Source: Planosporangium flavigriseum (GTDB lineage Bacteria; Actinomycetota; Actinomycetes; Mycobacteriales; Micromonosporaceae). From it: a stretch of 64,000 bases of DNA. Position numbers and translations under genes: made by a program. The DNA lies in NCBI RefSeq assembly GCF_011947225.1, contig NZ_JAATVW010000005.1:124001-188000 (forward strand), written 5' to 3'. Of this stretch, positions 40,623 through 49,839 are shown piece after piece; the first letter of the stretch is position 1; each line of letters starts with the position of its first letter. The notes under the pieces were generated by a model. It was given only the letters and a program-made list of their open reading frames with translations. It was not told the origin of the DNA and did not search any database.

Positions 40623-41110
40623 CAGCTGTACTGGCCACCGTCGAGGACACGCGCGCCTTCGGTCAGCGCCTCGCCGAGATCCTGCGCCCGGGTGACCTGG
40701 TGGTGCTCACCGGCCCCCTGGGTGCCGGCAAGACCGTGGTGGTCCAGGGCATCGGCGCCGGGCTGGGCGTCCGGGGTGAGGTGACCTCGCCGACGTTCGT
40801 CATCGCCCGGGTGCACCGGCCCGACCCCGCCCGGGGCGGCCGGGTACCGCTCGTGCACGTCGACGCGTACCGGCTGGGCGCCGTGCCCGATCCGCGCGCC
40901 GAAGTCGACGACCTCGACCTCGATGCCACCGTCGACGAGTCGGTCACGGTCGTGGAGTGGGGCGAGGGGCTGGTCGAGCAGCTGGTCGACGCCTACCTGG
41001 AGGTGCGCATCGACCGCCGCGGCGACGAGTCCCGCACCGTCGAACTGGTGGCCCGCGGCGCCGACTGGGAAGACCGGCTGTCGGCGCTCCCGGCGGCGGT
41101 CTCCCGGTAG
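40619..41110 (+). CDS. tsaE: tRNA t6A synthesis ATPase TsaE
   Basis: 163 aa P-loop ATPase of the TsaBDE complex that makes N6-threonylcarbamoyladenosine at tRNA position 37. Walker A GPLGAGKT (32-39), then TSPTFVIARVHRP and HVDAYRLG. The catalytic region VEWGEGL is present. It overlaps the hydrolase gene by ATGA and precedes tsaB by 38 bp. Confidence 0.95.
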   Translation: MTAVLATVEDTRAFGQRLAEILRPGDLVVLTGPLGAGKTVVVQGIGAGLGVRGEVTSPTFVIARVHRPDPARGGRVPLVHVDAYRLGAVPDPRAEVDDLDLDATVDESVTVVEWGEGLVEQLVDAYLEVRIDRRGDESRTVELVARGADWEDRLSALPAAVSR

Positions 41111-41136
41111 GTCGGCGGTAGCTCTGTGGCGCGGAC

Positions 41137-41142
41137 TAGGGT
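41137..41142 (+). promoter_or_regulatory. -10 box 6 nt before tsaB (leaderless type)
   Basis: TAGGGT, six bases (TGCTGC), then the GTG of tsaB. It would allow tsaB-rimI transcription independent of alr. Confidence 0.45.
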
Positions 41143-41148
41143 TGCTGC

Positions 41149-41811
41149 GTGCTGGTAGTGGTGGTTGACTCCGCGACCCCCGCGGTCACGGCGGCTGTGG
41201 CCGCGTTGCGGCCTGACCGGGTGGAGATCCTCGCGCAACAGGTGAGCGTCGACGCGCGTGCCCATGGCGAACTGCTCGCCCCCGCGATCCAGACCGTTCT
41301 GGCCGACGCCGGCGTCAAGCCCGGCGCGCTGGACGCGGTCGTCGCCGGGCTCGGACCGGGGCCGTTCACCGGCCTGCGGGTGGGTCTCGTCACGGCTGCC
41401 GCCTTCGGTCATAGTCTGGGCATCCCGACGTACGGCGTCTGTTCGCTCGACGCGCTCGGTTGGGGGCAGCAGGGTACGGTCCTCGCTGCCACCGACGCCC
41501 GGCGCAAGGAGCTGTACTGGGCCGTGTACGCCGACGGCGAGCGGGTCAGCGGCCCCGCCGTCGATCGCCCCGATGAGGTTGCGTCGCGTGCCGCCGCCGC
41601 AGGTGCGGTCCGGGTCGTGGGGGAGGGCGGCGAGAAGTACGACCTCGGCCTGCAGTCGGCTGAGCCGCGCTACCCGGTGCCGGCGGCGCTCGCCGCGCTC
41701 GCCGCGGACCGGATCCGCGCCGGAGCGCCCAGCGAGCCGCTCACTCCGCTGTACCTTCGCCGGCCTGACGCGACGCTGCCGGGGCAGCAGCGGAAGTCCG
41801 TGCTTCAGTGA
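41149..41811 (+). CDS. tsaB: t6A synthesis scaffold protein TsaB
   Basis: 220 aa inactive paralogue of TsaD that dimerises with it in the t6A complex. It starts MLVVVVDSATPAVTAAVAAL, and GLGPGPFTGLRVGLVTAAAF is the diagnostic motif. GTG 41149 has no ribosome site and appears leaderless. The stop overlaps the rimI GTG. Confidence 0.94.
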   Translation: MLVVVVDSATPAVTAAVAALRPDRVEILAQQVSVDARAHGELLAPAIQTVLADAGVKPGALDAVVAGLGPGPFTGLRVGLVTAAAFGHSLGIPTYGVCSLDALGWGQQGTVLAATDARRKELYWAVYADGERVSGPAVDRPDEVASRAAAAGAVRVVGEGGEKYDLGLQSAEPRYPVPAALAALAADRIRAGAPSEPLTPLYLRRPDATLPGQQRKSVLQ

Positions 41812-42251
41812 AGATCGAGCGGCTGCGGTGGTGGCACATCGAGGAGCTGCTGCCGATCGAGGCCGACCTGTTCGGCGAGGAGCGCTGGACCGCGGCGATG
41901 TTCTGGAACGAGCTGGCCTCGGGCCACCACTACCTCGTGGCGACCGACGGCGGCCAGATCGCCGGGTACGCCGGGCTGGCCGTCAACCCGCCTGACGAGG
42001 GGTGGGTGCAGAACATCGCGGTGCGCCGCGAGGCCCAGCGCCGGGGCGTCGGGCGGGCGCTCCTGGAGGCGCTGCTCGCCGCGGCGCGGGAGCGCGGGGT
42101 GAGCCGGACGCTGCTCGAAGTCGCCGTCGACAACGTCGCGGCGCAGAAGCTGTACGCCGACTACGGGTTCGAGCCCGTCGGCGTGCGCCGGGGCTACTAC
42201 CAGCCGAGCAACACCGACGCATTGGTCATGCTGCGCGAGGAGCCGACTTGA
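41808..42251 (+). CDS. rimI: Ribosomal protein S18 N-alanine acetyltransferase
   Basis: GNAT family acetyltransferase (147 aa). The acetyl-CoA loop is VRREAQRRGVGRALLEALL, and AQKLYADYGFEPVGVRRGYY is typical of RimI. GTG 41808 overlaps the tsaB stop. It normally abuts or overlaps tsaD; here a 235-bp transposon relic starts at its stop codon. Confidence 0.93.
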   Translation: MKIERLRWWHIEELLPIEADLFGEERWTAAMFWNELASGHHYLVATDGGQIAGYAGLAVNPPDEGWVQNIAVRREAQRRGVGRALLEALLAAARERGVSRTLLEVAVDNVAAQKLYADYGFEPVGVRRGYYQPSNTDALVMLREEPT

Positions 42252-42486
42252 CGTCCTCCGCCGCCCTGAAGAGCGGGGATTCCCACGGTCGCCCGTGGGG
42301 CTTCCTGGCTGGTGATGCCGGCGTCGATGCCGACCGCGGCGTCGGCCTGCGGCAGCGGCTCGATGGTGGTCTCGACCAGGAGAGCCACCCTCGTCATGCC
42401 CCGGATGCTGCCATGGGGATACGTCAATTTCGTGAAGGGAGGGAGCGGCGTTTCCTCCCCTGCCTGAAGGTAGGGGTATCCACGCC
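42252..42486 (-). mobile_element. Internally deleted IS200/IS605-type tnpB relic
   Basis: Read on the minus strand, 42397-42308 encodes MTRVALLVETTIEPLPQADA followed by AVGIDAGITS, matching the region around the first RuvC aspartate of TnpB. It then jumps to QEAPRATVGIPALQGGGG, the tail type found at TnpB C-termini. A related tail-like [10 protein letters not shown] lies at the other end. Two similar subterminal hairpins with CC-TTCA-GG tops (minus strand) flank it: 42258-42278 and 42457-42476. This fits an element reduced to its ends plus a scrap of tnpB. No transposase remains. Confidence 0.7.
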
Positions 42487-43542
42487 GTGAGTCCGATGAA
42501 AGACGAACCACTGGTTCTCGGCATCGAGACCTCGTGTGACGAGACGGGTGTGGGCATCGTGCGTGGCCACACGCTGCTCGCCGACGCGGTCGCTTCCAGC
42601 GTGGACGAGCACGCCCGCTTCGGCGGGGTCGTCCCGGAGGTGGCGAGCCGCGCCCACCTCGAGGCGATGGTGCCGACCATGCAGCGGGCCCTGGACACGG
42701 CCGGGGTGACCCTGGCCGACATCGACGCGATCGCGGTCACCGCCGGGCCTGGGCTGGCCGGCGCGCTGCTGGTCGGCGTGGCGGCGGCCAAGGGGTACGC
42801 GATCGCCGCCGACAAGCCGCTCTACGGCGTCAACCACCTCGCCGCGCACGTTGCCGTGGACACCCTCGAGCACGGTCCGCTGCCTGCGCCCGCGGTCGCG
42901 CTGCTGGTCTCCGGCGGGCACTCCAGCCTGCTGCTCGTCGACGACCTGGCCAACGGAGTAACCCCGCTGGGCAACACCATCGACGACGCCGCCGGGGAGG
43001 CGTTCGACAAGGTCGCTCGGCTGCTCGGGCTGCCGTTCCCGGGCGGGCCCCCGATCGACCGGGCCGCTCGCGAGGGCGACCCGGCGAGTATCAGCTTCCC
43101 CCGCGGCCTCACCGGCCCCCGTGATCTGGAGCGCCACCGGTTCGACTTCTCGTTCTCCGGCCTGAAGACGGCCGTCGCCCGCTGGGTGGAGGCCCGGCAG
43201 CGGGCCGGCGAACCCGTACCGGTGAACGACGTGGCGGCCAGTTTCCAGGAGGCCGTCTGCGACGTTCTTGCGGTGAAGGCAGTGGACGCCTGCCGTACCC
43301 ACGGGGTGGACACCCTCGTGATCGGCGGTGGGGTCGCGGCGAACTCGCGGCTGCGCGCGGTCGCCGAGGAGCGGGCGGCCAAGCACGGGATCAGGGTGCG
43401 GGTGCCGAGGCCGAAGTTGTGCACCGACAACGGCGCGATGGTCGCGGCGCTCGGGTCCCACCTGGTCGCCGCCGGGGTGCGCCCGAGCGCGCTGGACCTG
43501 CCGGCCGACTCGGCCATGCCGCTGACGGTCGTCTCGGGCTGA
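42487..43542 (+). CDS. tsaD: tRNA N6-adenosine threonylcarbamoyltransferase
   Basis: Catalytic subunit that transfers the threonylcarbamoyl group to A37 of ANN-decoding tRNAs (351 aa). [18 protein letters not shown] starts the fold; the iron-binding histidines lie in [10 protein letters not shown] and [21 protein letters not shown] and [11 protein letters not shown] are conserved. GTG 42487 or ATG 42496 can start it. The nearest ribosome site (AGGTAGGGG, 42468-42476) belongs to the hairpin arm of the adjacent transposon relic. Confidence 0.96.
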   Translation: MSPMKDEPLVLGIETSCDETGVGIVRGHTLLADAVASSVDEHARFGGVVPEVASRAHLEAMVPTMQRALDTAGVTLADIDAIAVTAGPGLAGALLVGVAAAKGYAIAADKPLYGVNHLAAHVAVDTLEHGPLPAPAVALLVSGGHSSLLLVDDLANGVTPLGNTIDDAAGEAFDKVARLLGLPFPGGPPIDRAAREGDPASISFPRGLTGPRDLERHRFDFSFSGLKTAVARWVEARQRAGEPVPVNDVAASFQEAVCDVLAVKAVDACRTHGVDTLVIGGGVAANSRLRAVAEERAAKHGIRVRVPRPKLCTDNGAMVAALGSHLVAAGVRPSALDLPADSAMPLTVVSG

Positions 43543-43569
43543 GCGGCCCAGCAGGGTGAGGGGAGTGCT

Positions 43570-43824
43570 GTGATCGTACGGATGTGGGAGGTACGTGCCT
43601 ACCCCGAACGCTTCGGCGACCTGTTGTCGTGGGTGTGCGAAGCCGCCGTGCCGGCGCTGGAGGCCGAGCCACTGCACGTGGTGAGCGAGGTCTTCTCCTC
43701 GACCGATCACCGGATCGTGGTCATCTCCAGGTGGCGCGGGGACCCGGCGCCCCTGCCCGATCCGCCGGGGCATCTCGTCGCCCGTAGTTCCCACTCGTGG
43801 GACTTCTCGCCGGTCGACCGGTGA
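43570..43824 (+). CDS. Small ABM-like (ferredoxin-fold) protein
   Basis: 84 aa with a GGGGAG site before GTG 43570. MIVRMWEVRAYPERFGDLLS, a central Ala/Leu helix and VSEVFSSTDHRIVVISRW fit the strand-helix-strand half of the dimeric alpha/beta barrel (antibiotic biosynthesis monooxygenase) family. A tryptophan-containing tail ends the protein. No active-site inference is possible. It follows tsaD by 27 bp and is probably co-transcribed. Confidence 0.65.
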   Translation: MIVRMWEVRAYPERFGDLLSWVCEAAVPALEAEPLHVVSEVFSSTDHRIVVISRWRGDPAPLPDPPGHLVARSSHSWDFSPVDR

Positions 43825-43850
43825 AAGGGGCGGTAGCTAGGAGTTCCCGA

Positions 43851-43873
43851 CGCGCCGCCGGACCGGCGGCGCG
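43851..43873. terminator. GC hairpin between convergent genes
   Basis: CGCGCCGCC and GGCGGCGCG pair perfectly around GGACC. It lies between the stop of the ABM-like gene (plus) and the stop of the small membrane peptide (minus), so it could serve both strands. Confidence 0.6.
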
Positions 43874-43908
43874 GTTCGCCCGTCGTCTGGTGGTGCGTGA
43901 TCGCCCGA

Positions 43909-44022
43909 TCAGGCGGTCTGTCCGGCGCACTGTCCGGTGAGCCGCTTGGCGGCGGCGACGATCAGGGAGATCAGCAGGGCGCTAACGACCTGCACCGCGA
44001 TCGCGGAAACTACCTCGGCCAT
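43909..44022 (-). CDS. 37-residue single-helix membrane peptide
   Basis: Minus-strand ATG 44022 with a strong ribosome site (AAGGAG, five bases before). It encodes MAEVVSAIAVQVVSALLISL then IVAAAKRLTGQCAGQTA: one hydrophobic helix and a basic tail. Amphipathic single-helix peptides of this size include toxins, transporter subunits and regulators of membrane complexes; none can be assigned. The ribosome site and codon choice support translation. It is flanked by a hairpin at 43851-43873 on its 3' side, and otherwise 43825-44199 holds nothing recognisable. Confidence 0.6.
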   Translation of the reverse strand: MAEVVSAIAVQVVSALLISLIVAAAKRLTGQCAGQTA

Positions 44023-44199
44023 TGGTTCTCCTTGGTTAACGCCTTGTGGCAGATGAAACGTAGGGTCACAGGGTTAATTCGAGGTGACACCGACGGGAGT
44101 GTGTGGTGACGCTGCGTGAACGACACGGGCGGTCCGACTCGCCCGGGTGAGCAGCGAAAGCTAGGACGGCGCGCGGTCCGGCGGGGGTGCCGGAGACGA

Positions 44200-44685
44200 T
44201 CATCGCGATGGGGAAGCGATGGAGGCCAGCGCTGCGCCGGTCAGCCGGACCAGGTCGGCGGGGGCCAGCTCGATCTCCAGCCCGCGCCGGCCGGCCGACA
44301 CGTACACCGTCTCGTGCGCCTGCGCGGAGGAGTCGACGACGGTGGGCAGCCGCTTGCGCTGACCGAGCGGGCTGATCCCGCCGCGCACGTACCCGGTCGT
44401 GCGCTCCGCCAAGACCGGATCGGCCATGGCGGCGCGCTTGCCGTCCACCGCGCCGGCGAGCGCCTTGAGGTCCAGGGAACCGGTCACCGGTACGACGGCT
44501 ACGGTCAGCGCGCCGTCGACGGCCGCCACGAGCGTCTTGAAGCACCGGGCTGGGTCGATGCCGAGCGCGGTGGCGGCCTCGGCGCCAAAGGATTCCGCCC
44601 GCGGATCATGTTGGTACTCGTGCACCCGGTGCGCGACCTTCTGCTTGTTCAGCAACACCGTTGCCGGCGTACCCTGCCCTGCCAC
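44200..44685 (-). CDS. ybaK: YbaK/EbsC-type aminoacyl-tRNA deacylase
   Basis: 161 aa. Family hydrolases clear mischarged Cys-tRNA(Pro). HEYQHDPRAESFGAEAATAL, CFKTLVAAVDGALTVAVVPV and the lysine in GKRAAMADP followed by GGISPLGQRKRLPTVVDSSA are characteristic. GTG 44685 follows a -10-like TAGCGT by 7 nt, suggesting a leaderless mRNA. Confidence 0.93.
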   Translation of the reverse strand: MAGQGTPATVLLNKQKVAHRVHEYQHDPRAESFGAEAATALGIDPARCFKTLVAAVDGALTVAVVPVTGSLDLKALAGAVDGKRAAMADPVLAERTTGYVRGGISPLGQRKRLPTVVDSSAQAHETVYVSAGRRGLEIELAPADLVRLTGAALASIASPSR

Positions 44686-44692
44686 GAGGCGT

Positions 44693-44698
44693 ACGCTA
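44693..44698 (-). promoter_or_regulatory. -10 box 7 nt before ybaK (leaderless type)
   Basis: On the minus strand TAGCGT is followed by ACGCCTC and the GTG of ybaK. No ribosome site is visible. Confidence 0.5.
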
Positions 44699-44767
44699 CC
44701 GCTTCGCCGAGATCATTTCGGATCTGTGTGATCTCCTGTACCAGCGCGGCCGATGGAGGTGTGGGCG

Positions 44768-45049
44768 ATGACGGGGAGCCGTCGGCTGTACGTGTGGGTG
44801 CTTTCCTGCGGTCTCGCCATGACGGCGCTACTTGTCGGTGGGGCGGGAGCAGGGGCCAGGGCCGCGGCGGCGACCATGCAGCGGACCGGCGCCCGGTGCG
44901 CCCGACCGGCGGCGACGGCGGACGTCCGGCATGAGGAGCGGGCAGCCGGTTCCTGGCGCGGGCGGACGCTGCGGGCCGCCGGCTGCGGCGCGTGGCGCAA
45001 GGCCCATCGCATGCACCACCGGCACAGTGGCTCACACCGGGGTGCATAG
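44768..45049 (+). CDS. Putative small secreted basic protein
   Basis: 93 aa. ATG 44768 is preceded by GGAGG eight bases upstream. The first ~30 residues look like a signal peptide (SRRLYVWVLSCGLAMTALLV, then GGAGAGARA). The rest is Arg/His/Cys-rich and low complexity. Its last 18 bp overlap the convergent methyltransferase gene. No family recognised; it could be non-coding GC-rich sequence with a chance ribosome site. Confidence 0.4.
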   Translation: MTGSRRLYVWVLSCGLAMTALLVGGAGAGARAAAATMQRTGARCARPAATADVRHEERAAGSWRGRTLRAAGCGAWRKAHRMHHRHSGSHRGA

Positions 45050-46210
45050 GAGCGCGGTCGGCGCTCCGGCGACGCGCGTGAGCACCACGGTGAGTTCGGC
45101 GTCACCGGTCGGTCTGAGGTCGCGGCGCAGTCGCTCGACGTCCACCGCGGAGCCACGTTTGGCGATCGTGATCCGGCCGGCGCCGCGCGCGTGCAGCGCC
45201 GAGCGCAGCCGTTTCAGCGAGAACGGCATCGAATCCACGATCTCCAGGCACCGGCCGTACGGGGTGGGCAGCGGGGCGTCGGCGTACACGTAGGCGATGG
45301 TCGGGTCGGCGAGCGTGCCGTTCACCGTGAGCGCGAACTCGGCGACCAGGTGGGCGCGTACGACCGCGCTGTCCGGGTCGTACAGGTAGCGGCGTAGTGG
45401 CCCCACCGGCGCCTGCTCCTCGCCGGTGCCGGTCAGCTCGTGCGTTTCGCCGTCGCGGAGCAGCGTTGCTCTGCGCGGAACCTCGGCCAGGGGCCCGCAC
45501 CAGAAGGCGGCTTCCACGAGGTCGCCGTGCACGGAGACCCACTGCGCTTCGGCGCCGGGCGGAATGAGGGCGTGGTCGATTCCGGGCGCGAGCTTGAGCG
45601 CCGTACGCGGTACCCGCTCGGTGAGCCCGACGATGAAGTCCCACGGCGGCGAGTAGGCGTTCGGATCGAACACCCGCCGGCCGGCGGCGGTGCGCCGGGC
45701 CGGGTCGCAGAAGACCGCGTCCATGCCGGAAAGCGACACCTCCCGGGCGTCTATCGCGGTCACGCTGACCCGATCGCCCAGGCCGAGGGCCGCGACGTTC
45801 GCGGCGGCTACCGCCGCGGTGAGCGGGTCGGCGTCGACAGCCAGTACGCGCAGGCCGGCCCGGGCGAACGCGATCGCGTCGGTGCCGATGCCGCAGCCCA
45901 GGTCGGCGACGGTACGGGCGCCCGACGCCGCCAGCCGCGCGGCGCGCCGGGTGGCCACCTCGGCCCGCGTGGCCTGCTCCAGTCCGGCGCGGGTGAAGAG
46001 CATCGCCTCGGCATCGGCGCCGAACTTCGCCGCCGCGCGACGGCGAAGCACCGCCTGGGTCAGCGCCGTGGCGGCGAGGTCGGGGGAGATGGCTCGCGCG
46101 CGCAGGCGCGAGGTCGCGGCGAGCGGGTCGAGCTCTGCCACCGCCATGGCGGCGGCGAGGGCTTCGGCGCCTTCGGGGGTGAGCAGGGCGGCCAGCCGAT
46201 CGGAGTCCAC
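45032..46210 (-). CDS. Class I SAM methyltransferase with THUMP-like C-terminal domain
   Basis: 392 aa. An N-terminal helical region precedes the SAM motif VADLGCGIGTDAIAFARAGL and VLAVDADPLT; the motif IV region is AVFCDPARRT. The C-terminal ~70 residues (GRCLEIVDSMPFSLKRLRSA; GRITIAKRGSAVDVERLRRD) match the THUMP-like RNA-binding extension of this actinobacterial family. The RNA target is unknown. GTG 46210 is preceded by CACAAT six bases upstream, possibly leaderless. Confidence 0.88.
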   Translation of the reverse strand: MDSDRLAALLTPEGAEALAAAMAVAELDPLAATSRLRARAISPDLAATALTQAVLRRRAAAKFGADAEAMLFTRAGLEQATRAEVATRRAARLAASGARTVADLGCGIGTDAIAFARAGLRVLAVDADPLTAAVAAANVAALGLGDRVSVTAIDAREVSLSGMDAVFCDPARRTAAGRRVFDPNAYSPPWDFIVGLTERVPRTALKLAPGIDHALIPPGAEAQWVSVHGDLVEAAFWCGPLAEVPRRATLLRDGETHELTGTGEEQAPVGPLRRYLYDPDSAVVRAHLVAEFALTVNGTLADPTIAYVYADAPLPTPYGRCLEIVDSMPFSLKRLRSALHARGAGRITIAKRGSAVDVERLRRDLRPTGDAELTVVLTRVAGAPTALLCTPV

Positions 46211-46300
46211 CGCGCCATTGTGGCGGGCGGCTGACCGCCGGGCGCGGGGTGGGACACCGGGCCGCCCGGCGGACGGCCCGGTGTCGGCACCGGACGCGGA

Positions 46301-46498
46301 TCAGGCGTTCTCGGTGGCGCGCGTTTCGATAACGCAGTCCGGACCGGGGTAAACCAGGTTCTCGTGTCCGTCCGGGAAGCGAACCACGTACGGCGGGGCG
46401 CCGTCCTGTCCGCGTACCTCGATGATTTCCCCGAACCGGTCCTTGTCGCCGACGGTACGTCCGTGGACGTGCAGTCGGTCGCCGACGGTTGCCCGCAT
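46301..46498 (-). CDS. DUF1918 protein
   Basis: 65 aa, a single DUF1918 domain (MRATVGDRLHVHGRTVGDKD; FGEIIEVRGQDGAPPYVVRF; DGHENLVYPGPDC), a small SH3-like barrel of unknown role widespread in actinobacteria. A strong ribosome site (GAGGAGG) precedes ATG 46498. The gene is divergent from groES. Confidence 0.93.
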   Translation of the reverse strand: MRATVGDRLHVHGRTVGDKDRFGEIIEVRGQDGAPPYVVRFPDGHENLVYPGPDCVIETRATENA

Positions 46499-46682
46499 TC
46501 AGATCGCCTCCTCATATCTGGACGGCTCCCTCTCGACGATGGCGCATTCGGGAGCGTGGCGGAAGGTGCCCTACCCGGGGTCGGGGTTCTTGCACCGCTG
46601 GACAAACACGTCGTTTTGAGGCATGAAAGGTAACGAATTGGTAACGGAGGGATGAGGAAAATTCGGACAGTGAGCCCTGTCG

Positions 46683-46709
46683 CTGGCACTCTCCTTGACG
46701 GAGTGCTAG
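46683..46709 (+). promoter_or_regulatory. CIRCE operator 1
   Basis: CTGGCACTC-N9-GAGTGCTAG, an inverted repeat differing from the HrcA-binding consensus TTAGCACTC-N9-GAGTGCTAA at three positions. It overlaps the -35 of the groES promoter, so HrcA binding should block RNA polymerase. Confidence 0.85.
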
Positions 46710-46724
46710 CTCGCGGAATAACCT
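46695..46724 (+). promoter_or_regulatory. Promoter of groES-groEL
   Basis: TTGACG (46695-46700), 18 bp, TAACCT (46719-46724). Flanked and overlapped by the two CIRCE operators. The region 46499-46682 upstream holds nothing else I recognise. Confidence 0.8.
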
Positions 46725-46728
46725 CCCG

Positions 46729-46755
46729 TTAGCACTCTCGACGTGAGGGTGCTAG
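46729..46755 (+). promoter_or_regulatory. CIRCE operator 2
   Basis: TTAGCACTC-N9-GGGTGCTAG: the left arm is a perfect match to the consensus, the right arm has two changes. It covers the transcription start. Two operators imply tight heat-shock repression by HrcA, whose gene is not in the window. Confidence 0.88.
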
Positions 46756-46851
46756 ACACAGGTGCCTAGCCCGGAGTTTCCGGCACCCGCGACGACGGAA
46801 GCGCCAGGCGGCATGAGAGACACGAACTCAATACCCCAGGAGGGTATGCCC

Positions 46852-47160
46852 GTGACTACCGCGACAAAGGTTGCGATCAAGCCGCTCGAGGACCGCATCC
46901 TGGTCCAGGCGAACGAGGCCGAGACCACCACGGCGTCGGGCATTGTCATTCCCGACACCGCCAAGGAGAAGCCACAGGAGGGCACCGTCCTCGCTGTCGG
47001 TCCCGGCCGGGTCGACGACAAGGGCAACCGGATCCCGATCGACGTGAAGGTCGGCGACACGGTGATCTACTCCAAGTACGGAGGCACCGAGGTCAAGTGG
47101 GGCGGCGAGGAGTACCTGGTGCTCTCCGCCCGGGATGTCCTCGCAGTCGTCGAGAAGTGA
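46852..47160 (+). CDS. groES: Co-chaperonin GroES
   Basis: Forms the heptameric lid of the GroEL cage (102 aa). [20 protein letters not shown], the mobile loop [20 protein letters not shown] and [17 protein letters not shown] are standard. GTG 46852 lies eight bases after AGGAGG; the ATG at 46846 is too close to that site. It is 84 bp upstream of groEL. Confidence 0.97.
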   Translation: MTTATKVAIKPLEDRILVQANEAETTTASGIVIPDTAKEKPQEGTVLAVGPGRVDDKGNRIPIDVKVGDTVIYSKYGGTEVKWGGEEYLVLSARDVLAVVEK

Positions 47161-47232
47161 CCCACTAACACCCGTGGACACCGCCCCGGGCCGGTGCGCA
47201 TGCTGCGTCGGTTCCGGGGCGGTGGCTCGTGA

Positions 47233-48882
<1,650 letters not shown>

Positions 48883-48889
48883 CCGGTAC

Positions 48890-48940
48890 ACATGACTCCG
48901 GCCGGCCCACCCCCTCGGGGTGGGCCGGCCGGAGTCGTGT
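48890..48940 (+). terminator. Very long hairpin terminator after groEL
   Basis: Arms 48890-48913 and 48917-48940 pair over 24 bp (one wobble) around CTC, starting eight bases after the groEL stop. It lies 23 bp from the end of the convergent whiB-type gene and can serve both strands. Confidence 0.9.
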
Positions 48941-48963
48941 TCGGCCAGGTTGATCGGCCGGAG

Positions 48964-49668
48964 TCAGTGGGGGATCGCGGTTCTGGGTACGAGCCCCGTA
49001 CGCGGTCCCGCAAGGGCGCCCTGCTGCGCGAGTATCGCCGCAGCGTTGCTCGGTCCGGCGGCGGCAGCGGCCGCGGGTGCCGGGCGTTGCGCCGGCGGTA
49101 CCGGTGCGGGCTGGCGGGTGACCGGCACCTGCCTTCGCCCAGGGGCCGGGCCGTGACCCGGCGCCGGTCCGCTCCCCGGTGCCCGGTCATGTCCCGGCGC
49201 CTGACCACGTCCCGGTGGCTGACTGTGCCCCGGGACCTGCTCACGCGCCGACCCGTGACCGCGGCTGTTGATCGGCCGCCGGGTCGGCGGTGCGACCGGC
49301 GTGACCGAGCGCGGAGCCGGTGGTCTTAAGCCCAGGCGGGCCTCCAGCCGGCCTACGTCGACCCGAGACTGTTGCCGGTCAGCCGCGTCCTCCCACCCCG
49401 TGGCGAGCAGCCTGAGCCGCTCCGCCTCGGTGAAGCCACCCCAAACGCCGTACGGCTCGCGGGTCGCCAGAGCGTGCGCGGCACACTCTGCGCGTACCGG
49501 GCAACTGCGGCACAGCTGCTTCGCGGCGGCCTCCCGGCGCCCCCGGGATGCACCCCGCTCACCGTCGGGGTGGAAGAACTGGGCGCTGTCCCGGCCCCGG
49601 CACAGTCCCATGCGCTGCCAATCCCATATGTCGGCGATGGGACCGGGCAGCCGAGCGACGTTCGTCAT
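48964..49668 (-). CDS. whiD: WhiB-family iron-sulphur regulator, WhiD/WhiB3-like
   Basis: 234 aa. Four cysteines C23, C53, C56 and C62 (GLCRG; LCRSCPVRAEC) hold the [4Fe-4S] cluster, followed by GVWGG (74-78) and a basic helix. Residues ~110-234 are an unusual Pro/Gly/Ala-rich tail with PGH and APG repeats; typical WhiB proteins end near 110. ATG 49668 follows GGAAGGAGG. Position next to groEL and divergent from a BldM-like gene matches whiD in Streptomyces and whiB3 in Mycobacterium. The name rests on that gene order. Confidence 0.85.
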   Translation of the reverse strand: MTNVARLPGPIADIWDWQRMGLCRGRDSAQFFHPDGERGASRGRREAAAKQLCRSCPVRAECAAHALATREPYGVWGGFTEAERLRLLATGWEDAADRQQSRVDVGRLEARLGLRPPAPRSVTPVAPPTRRPINSRGHGSAREQVPGHSQPPGRGQAPGHDRAPGSGPAPGHGPAPGRRQVPVTRQPAPVPPAQRPAPAAAAAAGPSNAAAILAQQGALAGPRTGLVPRTAIPH

Positions 49669-49839
49669 GCGCACCCTCCTTCCGTACGTGCGGTTGAGAT
49701 GACTTGCCAAAAACGCTGCTCGCAAACCACCCGTTGCGTTCTGCTGTCCGCTTGCGTTGTACCGGCGAGGGGCGATTCCGAGGAAAGCTGAACAGTTTTG
49801 CCCAGATCTGTAGTCCCCTCAACGGAGAGGGGAGACGCG

